Below, one piece after another: positions 50,978 through 59,507 of a DNA stretch of 64,000 nt. Position 1 is the stretch's first letter; every line of letters starts with the position of its first letter. Source of the stretch: Microbacterium sp. H1-D42 (GTDB lineage: Bacteria > Actinomycetota > Actinomycetes > Actinomycetales > Microbacteriaceae); NCBI RefSeq assembly GCF_022637555.1, contig NZ_CP093342.1, forward strand, positions 744,001-808,000, in the 5' to 3' direction. Under the pieces are notes generated by a model, which was not told where the DNA came from, searched no databases, and saw nothing but the letters and a program-made list of their open reading frames with translations. A program made the position numbers and the translations under genes.

Positions 50978-51007
50978 CACTTCCGGGACTGCCGGACATG
51001 ACGGGGT

Positions 51008-51601
51008 ATGAGCGAGCAGAACGACGAGACCGAGATCTGGAGTCGTGCGCGCACGGACAGCGGTGAGGCCTTCGCCGAACTCTTCCGTCGGCACCGTGAC
51101 TCCGTGTTCCGCCGGGCGGCCGCGCTCGTCGACCGGATGCAGGATGCTGATGACGCTACGGCGATCGCGTTCTTCGAACTCTGGCGAAAGCGAAGATCGG
51201 TCGTACTCGTCGATGGCACGGTGCTGCCATGGCTGCTTGTCGCCGTCACCAATACGGCAAGGAACCAGCGGCGCGGCAGCGTTCGCTATCGGCGTCTGCT
51301 CGCCGCGCTCCCACGATCGGATGCCCGAGATGCTGAGCAGGAGGCGCTGACCGCCATCGAGACCGAGGTTCTCGGCATCCGCCTGCGGGAGGCACTGTCG
51401 GTGTTGGATCCGAAGGATGCCGCGCTGCTCACGCTCACGGCGCTCGATGGGCTCAGTGTTGCAGACGCTGCACCGCTGGTCGGCTTGAAAGCCGGCGCAG
51501 CGCGGACGCGCCTGATGCGGGCGCGCCGTCGGCTGCAGGACCGCTTGGGCAGGCACCCGTCGCACGTCACCTGGTCTCTCTCGGAAGGAGAACGCGCATG
51601 A
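51008..51601 (+). CDS. ECF-type RNA polymerase sigma factor
   Basis: 197 residues. Sigma region 2 (ALVDRMQDADDATAIAFFELW) and region 4 (LSVLDPKDAALLTLTALDGLSVADAAPLVG) are clear. The 30 bases before the start contain TGACACTTCC and GGACATGAC, which may be an autoregulated promoter. It overlaps by 4 bases (ATGA) a gene for a membrane protein, the usual position of an anti-sigma factor. Confidence 0.9.
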   Translation: MSEQNDETEIWSRARTDSGEAFAELFRRHRDSVFRRAAALVDRMQDADDATAIAFFELWRKRRSVVLVDGTVLPWLLVAVTNTARNQRRGSVRYRRLLAALPRSDARDAEQEALTAIETEVLGIRLREALSVLDPKDAALLTLTALDGLSVADAAPLVGLKAGAARTRLMRARRRLQDRLGRHPSHVTWSLSEGERA

Positions 51602-52353
51602 ACATCACACTGGATCCGGTTTTCGCCGCGGCCATCGAACGCGAGCTGATGAGTCTCGGCACGGCTCGGAGCCGACTGCGACGTCGTCAGCGGAGGGTGC
51701 GCCTTGCTGCCTTCGGCGGCGGATCGCTCGCGCTCGTCGGAGCGCTCACGGGGGCAGCGATCATCAGCGGGCTGCCGGGCGAGACTTCGGTCACGCCGTT
51801 CGATGAGACAGTCAGCGGTTCGTACACGGGCACGGCGACGGTCGATCTCGGGCCGGTGCCCGCGGGCGCAGACCGCGTGATCCTGGACGTGACCTGCAGG
51901 GAGGGCGGCACCATCGAGGTGCCGACGAACGCAGGGGCGGGGCAAGCCCGGCCTGGAAGCGTGTTCTGGACCTGCTCTGATCCGATCCGGGAGAAGTCGA
52001 CAACCCGAATCGAGGACGGGCTGCTGCCGTCGAGCGGCGCAACGACGATCACGATCACCGCGGATGCCGGCACGCCGTGGACGGTAGTCGCCCGCTATGG
52101 CTCGTCGGTGACCACGTCTTGGGGCGTGAATGCGCGAGGCGAGACCTACGGCATCCCCAACGACAACGGAGTGCCGGATCTGATCGCCGCCCAGGCGACC
52201 AACGGCGAGGTCGGCTACACGCGGCTGAGTGAGCAGTCTTTTGAGGGGGAGGGGTACGTCAAGGTGTACAAGTCGGACGGCGAGACGCAGATCGGCTGGT
52301 TCCCGATCGGGGACCCTGCGACACTCGGCGATCCACCCGCGTTCGACGAGTAG
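51598..52353 (+). CDS. Single-pass membrane protein coupled to the sigma factor
   Basis: 251 residues, ATGA overlap with the sigma gene. Basic cytosolic segment (RSRLRRRQRRVRL), one helix (LAAFGGGSLALVGALTGAAII) at about residues 35-58, then an extracytoplasmic beta-rich domain of about 190 residues. It has no zinc-ASD HxxxCxxC motif, so if it restrains the sigma factor it does so with a short cytosolic tail. Otherwise of unknown function. Confidence 0.75.
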   Translation: MNITLDPVFAAAIERELMSLGTARSRLRRRQRRVRLAAFGGGSLALVGALTGAAIISGLPGETSVTPFDETVSGSYTGTATVDLGPVPAGADRVILDVTCREGGTIEVPTNAGAGQARPGSVFWTCSDPIREKSTTRIEDGLLPSSGATTITITADAGTPWTVVARYGSSVTTSWGVNARGETYGIPNDNGVPDLIAAQATNGEVGYTRLSEQSFEGEGYVKVYKSDGETQIGWFPIGDPATLGDPPAFDE

Positions 52354-52378
52354 GGCGGTCATCTTCGTCTCACTCGAC

Positions 52379-52441
52379 AGGATGATTGCAATTCTGCAGG
52401 AGGATGCGACGGCATCCATCCTGTGGAATTGGAATCGTCCT
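52379..52441. repeat. Long imperfect palindrome between convergent genes
   Basis: The 29-base left arm (AGGATGATTGCAATTC...) pairs with the 30-base right arm ending in GAATTGGAATCGTCCT across a short loop, with about five mismatches and one bulge. The centre GGATGC-GACG-GCATCC is perfect. It lies between the sigma-linked gene and the convergent GAP gene. Confidence 0.7.
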
Positions 52442-52484
52442 AGGAAGTTGAAGGCGACCGAGCAGCCGGCGTGGCCGGCCGACC

Positions 52485-53159
52485 TCAGAAGTTCCCGAGG
52501 CCCTTCCCGACCACGCTGACGCCGAGCACGATGAACAGCACCGTCATGATCACGGCATTGTTCGCGGTGAGCCAGGTGCGGATGCCGGACAGCACGTCCG
52601 CGGCCTTCTTCGGGGCGGCGATCGCGGTGATGACCGGGATCGCGACGGTCAGCGAGGCGATGAGGGCGAAGATCAGCACGAGCGTCAGCTCCTCGCCGAG
52701 GTTCTCGCCGCTGCGGCCGATCATCGTGCCGGCCGCCGCCGCCAGCAGCAGGTTCTTCGGGTTCACTCCCGAGAGCAGCAGTGCGAGCCCGGTCGCCGCG
52801 AACGGCTTCATGGTGTCGATCTTCGACATCCAGGCGGGCAGCTCGGCATCGACGCCGGGGGCCGGGCGCGAGCGCCACTGACGCACAGCGAGGAACAGCA
52901 GCCCGAGACCCAGCAGAAGCTGAATGACGGCCATGACCGGCTTCGAGCCGTCAGAGGTGTCCGGCTCGGGGATGATCCCCGCGAGCAGCGTGAACACCGT
53001 CGTCGCCACGAGCACGCCGACCAGCCAGCCCACCAGGAAGCCGAGGCCGAGCTGCTTCGAGCGCGGCGACATCAGCATCAGGATGACGGCGATGATCGGG
53101 ATCGGACTGATGGCGATGCCGACAGCGCTGGGCAGTACGTCGCCGATGACCTCAAGCAT
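52485..53159 (-). CDS. GAP-family (Sap/LysE-like) membrane protein
   Basis: 224 residues, six membrane segments. Starts LPSAVGIAISPIPIIAVILML and has GVNPKNLLLAAAAG before the fourth helix, as in the Sap/GAP group related to LysE exporters. GGAGAA lies 7 bases before the ATG. Mycobacterial relatives act in glycolipid export; here the substrate is unknown. Divergent from the HerA-like gene across 181 bases. Confidence 0.85.
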   Translation of the reverse strand: MLEVIGDVLPSAVGIAISPIPIIAVILMLMSPRSKQLGLGFLVGWLVGVLVATTVFTLLAGIIPEPDTSDGSKPVMAVIQLLLGLGLLFLAVRQWRSRPAPGVDAELPAWMSKIDTMKPFAATGLALLLSGVNPKNLLLAAAAGTMIGRSGENLGEELTLVLIFALIASLTVAIPVITAIAAPKKAADVLSGIRTWLTANNAVIMTVLFIVLGVSVVGKGLGNF

Positions 53160-53340
53160 GAGTGTTCTCCCTCTGGTCGGATGCTGCTCTCATCATGCCC
53201 GGATGAGGCGCCCTCGGCATCCATTCCGGTTTCGTCTAGGTTCGTGTTGCGTGGGCAGGGCGTGGATGCACGACCGTGCGCCCGCATTGGGGGAGCGGGA
53301 CCCGGGCGGGGTGATCCCTGCGAGAATCGAGAGGGCGAAG

Positions 53341-54426
53341 ATGACAGAGCTGACGATCGGCACCGTGCTGGGGGAGCCCGAGCAGGCCGTGCAGTTGGAC
53401 GCGCGGCGGTTCAACCGCCACACCTTCTGGTGTGGTCAGAGCGGCAGCGGCAAGACCTACGCGCTGGGCGTCGTGCTCGAGCAGCTGCTGTTGCGCACGG
53501 AGCTGCCGATGCTGATCCTCGACCCGAACTCTGATTTCGTGCACCTGCCGAAGACACGTGACGCCGCCAGTGCCGAGGATGCCGCGCGTCTGGCCGACAT
53601 CGACATCCGCGTCTTCCACTCATCTCAACGTGACGGGGAGCGATTGCGGGCCCGTTACATCGACATGTCGACAGTGTCCAAGGCCGCGCTGCTGCAGCTT
53701 GACCCGATCAAGGACGCGGAGGAGTACAACGTGCTCCTGCACATGGAGGAGCACACGGATCGACTCGACACCGATCACATGCTCGAGAACCTACGCGCAT
53801 CTGGTGATCCCGGCATGGTGCGTCTGGCGAATCGCATCGACAACCTCGAGGTGCTCGGCTGGGATCTCTGGTCGCGCGGCGAGGGGGCGATCACGCAAGT
53901 CATCGACGAGCGTCCCCGTGCCACAGTGATGGACCTCGGCGGATTCGCCCACCCGAACGAACCGAAGGTCGCCGCCCTCGCGGTGCTCGAGCACCTCTGG
54001 GCGCGCAGGGAGGAGCGGCGCCCCATCCTCATCGTGATCGACGAGGCGCACAACCTCTGTTCGCCGAATCCACGCACCGATGTCGAACGGGTGCTCACCG
54101 AGCAATTGGTGCAGATCGCCGCCGAGGGGCGCAAGTTCGGTCTGTGGCTGTTGCTGTCGACGCAGCGGCCGACGAAGATCCACCCGAATGTGCTGTCTCA
54201 GTGCGACAACCTCGCGCTGATGCGCGTCAACGCGCCGCGCGACCTCGCCGAGCTCGCCGACGTCTTCGGCTTCGCGGGCGACAAGATCAGCCGTTCCCAG
54301 CGGTTCACCCAGGGGCAGGCGCTGTTCGCCGGGGGGTTCATCGAAGAGCCCACCTACGTGCAGATGGGCGTGCGCATCACCGAGGAATCCGGCGGCGACG
54401 TGCGCGTGCCGCTGCGCGAAGGGTAG
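53341..54426 (+). CDS. HerA-like DUF87 ATPase
   Basis: 361 residues. Walker A GQSGSGKTYALG, LILDPNSDF, Walker B LIVIDEAHNLC and LLLSTQRPTKI as in HerA/VirB4-type pumps; a C-terminal VPLREG tail. Such proteins act with NurA-like nucleases or alone in DNA processing; no nuclease gene is adjacent. GAGAGG is 7 bases before the ATG; an upstream GTG at 53251 would add 30 residues and could follow TAGGTT. Confidence 0.85.
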   Translation: MTELTIGTVLGEPEQAVQLDARRFNRHTFWCGQSGSGKTYALGVVLEQLLLRTELPMLILDPNSDFVHLPKTRDAASAEDAARLADIDIRVFHSSQRDGERLRARYIDMSTVSKAALLQLDPIKDAEEYNVLLHMEEHTDRLDTDHMLENLRASGDPGMVRLANRIDNLEVLGWDLWSRGEGAITQVIDERPRATVMDLGGFAHPNEPKVAALAVLEHLWARREERRPILIVIDEAHNLCSPNPRTDVERVLTEQLVQIAAEGRKFGLWLLLSTQRPTKIHPNVLSQCDNLALMRVNAPRDLAELADVFGFAGDKISRSQRFTQGQALFAGGFIEEPTYVQMGVRITEESGGDVRVPLREG

Positions 54427-54482
54427 AGCACGATGCGAGTCGCGCCTGGACACAGCCTGCGGATGCTGGACACCGGTGCGCC

Positions 54483-56198
54483 ATGAAGACGACGCTCGAG
54501 TCGCTCACACGCGGCCTGCGCCGATACCTGCGCAGATTCGGCGGACGCAAGACCGTCGGCGCTGATCTGAAGGCCGGTCTCGTGCTGGGCGTCGAAAGCG
54601 TCCCGGACGGGTTGGCGGCGGGACTGCTCGCCGGGGTGAGCCCGCTGCACGGACTGTACGCCTACATGTTCGGTGCCCTCGGTGGCGCGCTCGCCACCGG
54701 GTCGGCGTTCATGACCGTTCAGTCCACTGGTGCGATGTCGGTCGTCATCGCGGACGTCTCCGCCTCGACGCCAGGCGGCCTCACCGCTGGCGCACTCACG
54801 ATGCTCGGCATACTCACCGGCCTGGTGATGCTCGGCCTGGGCATCGCACGGCTCGGGTCGCTGGTGCGCTTCATCCCGACCGCGGTGCTGGTCGGCTTCA
54901 TCAACGCGGTCGCGGTGAACATCGTGCTGGGGCAGCTCGACAACGCGACGGGCATCTCGTCTGAGGGGGCGAATCGCATCCTCAAGGCGGTGGATTCGTT
55001 CCTGCACATCTGGCAGTGGAGCTGGCCGACCGTGCTCGTCGGCGCGGTCACCGTCGCACTGATCCTGCTGCTCGAGCGCACCAGGCTCGGCGCCCTCGCC
55101 CTGGTCGTCGCGGTCATCGCAGGCTCTGCGCTCGCCGCCCTGCTGGCGCTGCTCGGCGGCATCGACAAGGTGGCGACCATCGGCGACGTGGCCAGCGTGC
55201 CGCAATCGCTGCCCGGACTGCAGCTGCCGGATCTCTCCACGGCGTTCACGCTGCTGATCCCCGCACTCTCCCTGGCGCTGGTCGGACTCGTGCAGGGCGC
55301 TGCCATCAGCGGCTCGATCCCCAATCCCGATGGCCGCTACCCGGATGCCTCCGCGGACTTCCGCGGGCAGGGCGTCGCGAATCTGGCATCCGGCCTGTTC
55401 CAGGGCATCCCCGTCGGCGGGTCGATGTCGGCGACGGCGCTGGTGCGCGCGGCGGGCGCGAAGACCGCGCTCGCCAACCTCTTCGCCGGTGTGGTGATGG
55501 CGATCACGATCCTCGCCTTCGCCTCGCTCATCGAGTACGTCGCCATGTCGGCGCTGGCAGGGCTGCTCATCGTGGTCGGCGTTCGGACCTTCAAGTTCCA
55601 CGACCTGTACATGGTGTGGCGCACCGGCGCCGTGCAGGCCACGGTGCTGGCGGTCACCTTCCTGCTCACCTTGCTGATCCCGCTGCAGTACGCGGTGCTG
55701 ACCGGCGTGGGCCTCGCCGTGATCCTGATCGTCGTGCAGCAGTCCAACCGCGTGGTGCTCAAGCGGTGGGAGTTCGACGAACTCAGCACCCTGCCGGTGG
55801 AGTCGTCGCCGCCCGCCACCATCCCTCCTGGCGAGATCCTCATCCTCGCGCCCTACGGCAGCCTGTTCTTCGCGGCCGCGCCGGTCTTCGAGAAGCAGCT
55901 GCCCGAGGTGCCGACGTATCTGGCCGGCGCCGTGGTGATCCTGCGACTGCGGGGCAAGGAGGCGCTCGGCAGCACGTTCCTGCGGACGATGGCGACGTAC
56001 GCCGAGCGGGTGCGTGCCGCAGGTGGAACCCTGATGATCTCCGGCGTCAGCGAGACGGTCTACGAACAGCTGCGCAGCACGCGGATCATCCGCCGGATCG
56101 GTGAGCGGTACGTCTTCCAGGCGAAGCCCCGGCTGGGTGCCTCACTGCAGCAGGCCATTGACGCCGCGCAGCGGATGCTCGACGATCGCAAGCAATGA
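54483..56198 (+). CDS. SulP-family anion transporter with STAS domain
   Basis: 571 residues. SulP membrane core of about ten segments: AGLVLGVESVPDGLAAGLLAGV at the N-terminus, SGSIPNPDGRYPDASADF and FQGIPVGGSMSATALV later. A cytosolic STAS domain covers about 440-560. Takes up sulfate, bicarbonate or other anions. Follows the HerA-like gene by 56 bases; no functional link is obvious. Confidence 0.92.
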   Translation: MKTTLESLTRGLRRYLRRFGGRKTVGADLKAGLVLGVESVPDGLAAGLLAGVSPLHGLYAYMFGALGGALATGSAFMTVQSTGAMSVVIADVSASTPGGLTAGALTMLGILTGLVMLGLGIARLGSLVRFIPTAVLVGFINAVAVNIVLGQLDNATGISSEGANRILKAVDSFLHIWQWSWPTVLVGAVTVALILLLERTRLGALALVVAVIAGSALAALLALLGGIDKVATIGDVASVPQSLPGLQLPDLSTAFTLLIPALSLALVGLVQGAAISGSIPNPDGRYPDASADFRGQGVANLASGLFQGIPVGGSMSATALVRAAGAKTALANLFAGVVMAITILAFASLIEYVAMSALAGLLIVVGVRTFKFHDLYMVWRTGAVQATVLAVTFLLTLLIPLQYAVLTGVGLAVILIVVQQSNRVVLKRWEFDELSTLPVESSPPATIPPGEILILAPYGSLFFAAAPVFEKQLPEVPTYLAGAVVILRLRGKEALGSTFLRTMATYAERVRAAGGTLMISGVSETVYEQLRSTRIIRRIGERYVFQAKPRLGASLQQAIDAAQRMLDDRKQ

Positions 56199-56237
56199 CG
56201 GACAAGCACCGATGGACCGACCTGGAAAGAGGGCGAC

Positions 56238-56528
56238 ATGCTGATACTCGGCTCGTTCTGGAGCGTCCTGCTGCTGACCTTCTGGGCGTTCGTGCTGCTC
56301 GCGGCGCTGCTCGCCGTGTTTCTGACGATCAGCGACCTGTTCCGCGACCGTGCGTTGAGCGGCTGGGCGAAGGCGGCATGGGTGGTGCTGCTGATCTTCC
56401 TCCCGCTGCTGGGGTCGCTGATCTACGTCATCGCCCGCGGCCGTGGCATGCCCGATCGCATCGGCGACGCAGCGCGGCGCCGGCACGAGCGGGCTGACGC
56501 CAGAGCCCGTGCCGACACCGCGGAGTGA
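56238..56528 (+). CDS. PLDc_N-domain small membrane protein
   Basis: 96 residues: two helices (SVLLLTFWAFVLLAALLAVF and AKAAWVVLLIFLPLLGSLIYVI) with DLFRDRALSGW between, the PLD-nuclease N-terminal/short membrane motif, then a basic RRRHERADARAR tail. GAAAGAGG is before the ATG. No phospholipase domain follows, as is normal for stand-alone copies. Forty bases after the SulP gene. Confidence 0.85.
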   Translation: MLILGSFWSVLLLTFWAFVLLAALLAVFLTISDLFRDRALSGWAKAAWVVLLIFLPLLGSLIYVIARGRGMPDRIGDAARRRHERADARARADTAE

Positions 56529-56534
56529 CCTCCC

Positions 56535-58211
56535 TCAGCCCACCTGCTGCAGCATCCGATCCCCGTCCGGCGCCACGGTGAGCTCCAGCGTGAGGCTCAC
56601 GTCGAGCTGGCCGAGGAACGCATCGTCGTGGCTGACGATCAGCACCGCCCCGCGGTAAGCGCGCAGTGCCTGCACCAGCTGCTCGAGTGTGTCGAGATCG
56701 AGGTTGTTCGTCGGCTCGTCGAGCACCACGAGCTGCGGTGCGGGTTCGGCCAGCAGCAGCGTCGCCAGCGCGACGCGGAACCGCTCACCGCCTGACAGCG
56801 CCGAGACAGGACGGTTCACGGTCTCCCCGCGGATGAGGAAGCGCGCGAGCCGGTTGCGCAGCTCCTTGTCCGGCACGTGCGGCGCCGCCGCCGCGATGTT
56901 CTCGATGACCGATGCCCGCTCATCGAGCCCATCCACGCGCTGCGACAGGTAGCCGATGCGGTCGGTGTGCGCGAAGGCGGTCGGCGCGCCATCGGCCGTG
57001 CCTGCGCCATCGGCCGTGCCTGCGCCATCGGCCGTGCCTGCGGCATCGGCCGTGCCTGCGGCGTCGGATGCCACGAGCCGGCGCAGCAGGGTGGTCTTGC
57101 CTGCCCCGTTCGGGCCGACCAGCGCCACGCGCTCCGGGCCCTGGATGACCCAGGCGCGCTCGGCATCGCCGATCGTCGCGATCCGTCGTGCCGGAGGCAC
57201 TTGCGGATCTGGCAGGTCGATCTTCATCGTGGCGTCATCACGCACGCGGTGTCCTGCGGCGTCGAGCGCCTGGCGGGCGACGTCCTCCTTCCCGGCCACC
57301 TCGGTGCGCAGCTTGCCGGCCGACACCTGCGCCGCCATCTTGCGCCCGTTCGCGATGATCTTGGGCACGCGCTTCTCGACCTCCGCCTTCTTGGCCATCT
57401 GCGACCTCGTCGCGAGCTTCAGCTCGGCCTCGATGCGCTGCCGCTTCTCCTTCTTGAACGCCTGCTTGGCGTCGCGCTCGGCCTGCTGCGCCGCGTGCTG
57501 CTCGGCATCCAGCCACGCCCGCCACTGGGAGTACGGGCCGCCGAACACGTGCAGCGCATTGCCGTACAGCTCTGCCGTGTCGTCCATCAGCTCCAGCAGC
57601 GTGACGTCGTGGCTGACGACGATCAGAGTGCCCTTCCAGGACCGCACCATGTCGCCAAGGCGCGCACGCGCCACCCGGTCGAGATTGTTGGTGGGCTCGT
57701 CGAGCAGGGTGATCGGCGCGCGTCGGAGTCGGATGCCCGCGATCGCCACCAGCACGGCCTCGCCGCCGGAGAGCTCGCCGACGGTGCGGTCGAGGAACGA
57801 CGGATCGAGTCCCGCCTCTGCGAGTGACGCCTCGGCGCGCGCCTCGATGTCCCAGTCGTCGCCGACGGCGTCGAAGTGCGCGGGATCGACGTCGCCAGCG
57901 GTGATGGCGCGGACAGCATCCAGCGCCGGTGCGATGCCGAGCAGGTCGGCGACGCGACGCTCGATGTCGAGCGTCAGCCGCTGCGGCAGGTAGGCGACCT
58001 CGCCAGTGGTGACGATGGTCCCCGAGGCGGGGGTCAGCTCGCCGGAGATAAGGCGCAGCAGCGTTGTCTTGCCTGAGCCGTTGCGGCCGACGAGACCGGT
58101 GCGCCCGGCGCCGAAGGCACCGGACAGGTCACCGAGCACTACCGAGCCGTCCGGCCAGGTGAAGGTGAGACGGTCGATGGTGACCGATGCGGATGAGATG
58201 GGTGATGACAT
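56535..58211 (-). CDS. ABC-F family ATPase
   Basis: 558 residues with two ABC domains on one chain and no membrane segment. First domain: GRNGSGKTTLL, LSGGEAVLVA, LLDEPTNNLD; linker Lys/Gln-rich (KQAFKKEKRQRIEAE); second domain: GPNGAGKTTLL, LSGGERFRVALA, VVLDEPTNNLD. ABC-F proteins act on the ribosome to free stalled or antibiotic-bound states. An AGTADG hexapeptide repeat lies just after the second Walker A. A 170-base leader precedes it. Confidence 0.93.
   Translation of the reverse strand: MSSPISSASVTIDRLTFTWPDGSVVLGDLSGAFGAGRTGLVGRNGSGKTTLLRLISGELTPASGTIVTTGEVAYLPQRLTLDIERRVADLLGIAPALDAVRAITAGDVDPAHFDAVGDDWDIEARAEASLAEAGLDPSFLDRTVGELSGGEAVLVAIAGIRLRRAPITLLDEPTNNLDRVARARLGDMVRSWKGTLIVVSHDVTLLELMDDTAELYGNALHVFGGPYSQWRAWLDAEQHAAQQAERDAKQAFKKEKRQRIEAELKLATRSQMAKKAEVEKRVPKIIANGRKMAAQVSAGKLRTEVAGKEDVARQALDAAGHRVRDDATMKIDLPDPQVPPARRIATIGDAERAWVIQGPERVALVGPNGAGKTTLLRRLVASDAAGTADAAGTADGAGTADGAGTADGAPTAFAHTDRIGYLSQRVDGLDERASVIENIAAAAPHVPDKELRNRLARFLIRGETVNRPVSALSGGERFRVALATLLLAEPAPQLVVLDEPTNNLDLDTLEQLVQALRAYRGAVLIVSHDDAFLGQLDVSLTLELTVAPDGDRMLQQVG
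56988..57059 (-). repeat. In-frame 18-bp tandem repeat in the ABC-F gene
   Basis: Four near-identical copies of GCCATCGGCCGTGCCTGC (plus-strand reading), encoding repeated Ala-Gly-Thr-Ala-Asp-Gly. It expands the loop after the second ATP-binding motif. Confidence 0.88.
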
Positions 58212-58390
58212 GGGCGACTCCCGGAGGTTTTCGGGTGCGCGGATGCCGACGAGGCCACATCACGTCGAGGACGTGGAAGACCGGATGTCAAGGGAGGACC
58301 CAGGGGTCGTCGGATCAGCGCGTGAATAAGAACGCGGAGGCGACGACTCAGATCAATGGACTTCCCAACACGGCGGACAAGGGCCTCATG

Positions 58391-58420
58391 ACTGTATCCC
58401 GGGCGTGTCGACTCGCGCAA
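58391..58420 (-). promoter_or_regulatory. Promoter of the ABC-F gene with long leader
   Basis: On the minus strand TTGCGC (58420-58415), 18 bases, TACAGT (58396-58391). Transcription would start near 58384, about 170 bases before the ATG, giving an untranslated leader of the type often used for attenuation in ABC-F genes. The rest of the 285-base gap has no gene. Confidence 0.45.
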
Positions 58421-58483
58421 GCCCGGGTCGCGCTCGCGCGCATATCCGTCGCGTGGGGGATGCCTGCCGCCCTCGCACGCGCG

Positions 58484-58489
58484 TAGCGT
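58484..58489 (+). promoter_or_regulatory. -10 box of the glycine-rich membrane protein gene, leaderless
   Basis: TAGCGT with 7 bases to the ATG at 58497. Confidence 0.45.
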
Positions 58490-58496
58490 CGAGGGC

Positions 58497-58787
58497 ATGG
58501 ATGATCAGCCGAGCGGACACGAGACGAGCAGGCGCCTGACGCTGGGAGCGGGGATCGCCATCGGAATGGGCGTCGGTGTCGCACTGGGAGTCTCGTTCGA
58601 CAACATGGGCCTCGGCATCGGGGTCGGTCTTGCGATCGGCATCGCGATCAGCGCCGCCCCGGAGTTCATCGGACGACGCCGGCGCGGTGATGATCCGGGC
58701 GCGGGCGAGTCGGATGCGGCAGATCCGGGCGACCCGGATGGCGCGGGGGACGAGCCGGGCGCGCCGGGCGACGACCTGCGCCCCTGA
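58497..58787 (+). CDS. Small glycine-zipper membrane protein
   Basis: 96 residues. A glycine-spaced hydrophobic segment (LTLGAGIAIGMGVGVALGVSF and LGIGVGLAIGIAISAAPEF) forms two helices, followed by a basic hinge (RRRRGDD) and an acidic Gly/Asp/Pro-rich tail. Similar short proteins are widespread in Microbacteriaceae. No function known. Confidence 0.72.
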   Translation: MDDQPSGHETSRRLTLGAGIAIGMGVGVALGVSFDNMGLGIGVGLAIGIAISAAPEFIGRRRRGDDPGAGESDAADPGDPDGAGDEPGAPGDDLRP

Positions 58788-58812
58788 GCGTCAGCGCCTC
58801 AGCGGCCCTCGG

Positions 58813-59463
58813 TCACTCGGCATCCTCAGCATCCCGCCACTTCGCGAGGAACACGCCCACGTCGGCGAGCTCGTACTCGGAGATGCTGTGGGTCAGCCCC
58901 GCGTACACGCGGCCGGACAGCTCGGAGTGCTCGGGAAGCCACTGCGCAGTGTGGGCGACGAGCGCATCAGGGATCACGTCGTCATTGCTGCCGCGTCCCC
59001 AGAATACCGGCGGGCGCGACTCGCGCAGCACTTCGTCGTTCGGCAGCTCGCCCACGGCGGCGTACCCGCTCAGTGCCACCACGGCATCGATGCGCGTCGG
59101 CTGCAGGCGCAGCGCCTGCAGCGCGACCGCGGCCCCCTGCGAGAAGCCGAGCAGGGCGATCGTCGGGGCGCCGGCGGCTGCCTCGTCGAGCCACGTCAGC
59201 AGCGCCTCGGCGGCGGTCGTGATGCCAGCGGCATCCCTGGTGTCGAGCGAGTCGATCGCGTACCACGACCGGCCGGGCATCGGCCAGGGCGGGGTCAGGG
59301 GAGCCGCCACGGCGGCGACCGCGATGCCGTCGGGAAGGTACGGCACCAGGCCGAAGAGGTCGCGCTCATCGGCTCCATACCCGTGCAGCAGCACCAGCAG
59401 CGGTTTGCCCTCGCGGGGCGCTTCGGACCACAGCGTGGCGGAGGGATCGATCGAGACGGTCAC
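58813..59463 (-). CDS. Alpha/beta-hydrolase, carboxylesterase/phospholipase type
   Basis: 216 residues from a GTG at 59463. LVLLHGYGADERD (oxyanion), nucleophile in LLGFSQGAAVAL, Asp in FWGRGSNDDVIP and catalytic His in GLTHSISEYE: a complete triad of the abhydrolase_2 family. A cytosolic esterase with unknown natural substrate. Divergent from the NUDIX gene. Confidence 0.9.
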   Translation of the reverse strand: MTVSIDPSATLWSEAPREGKPLLVLLHGYGADERDLFGLVPYLPDGIAVAAVAAPLTPPWPMPGRSWYAIDSLDTRDAAGITTAAEALLTWLDEAAAGAPTIALLGFSQGAAVALQALRLQPTRIDAVVALSGYAAVGELPNDEVLRESRPPVFWGRGSNDDVIPDALVAHTAQWLPEHSELSGRVYAGLTHSISEYELADVGVFLAKWRDAEDAE

Positions 59464-59495
59464 GATGCCATCCTGCCAGCAGGCGCCGACGCTGG

Positions 59496-59501
59496 TAGAA
59501 A
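59496..59501 (+). promoter_or_regulatory. -10 box of the NUDIX gene, leaderless
   Basis: TAGAAA with 6 bases to the ATG at 59508. Confidence 0.4.
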
Positions 59502-59507
59502 TGACCC

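Noticed and set aside
58347-58390. Thirteen-residue MRPLSA leader peptide before the ABC-F gene
   Set aside because: Its ATG lies one base after the proposed -10 box, upstream of the expected transcription start, and has no ribosome site.
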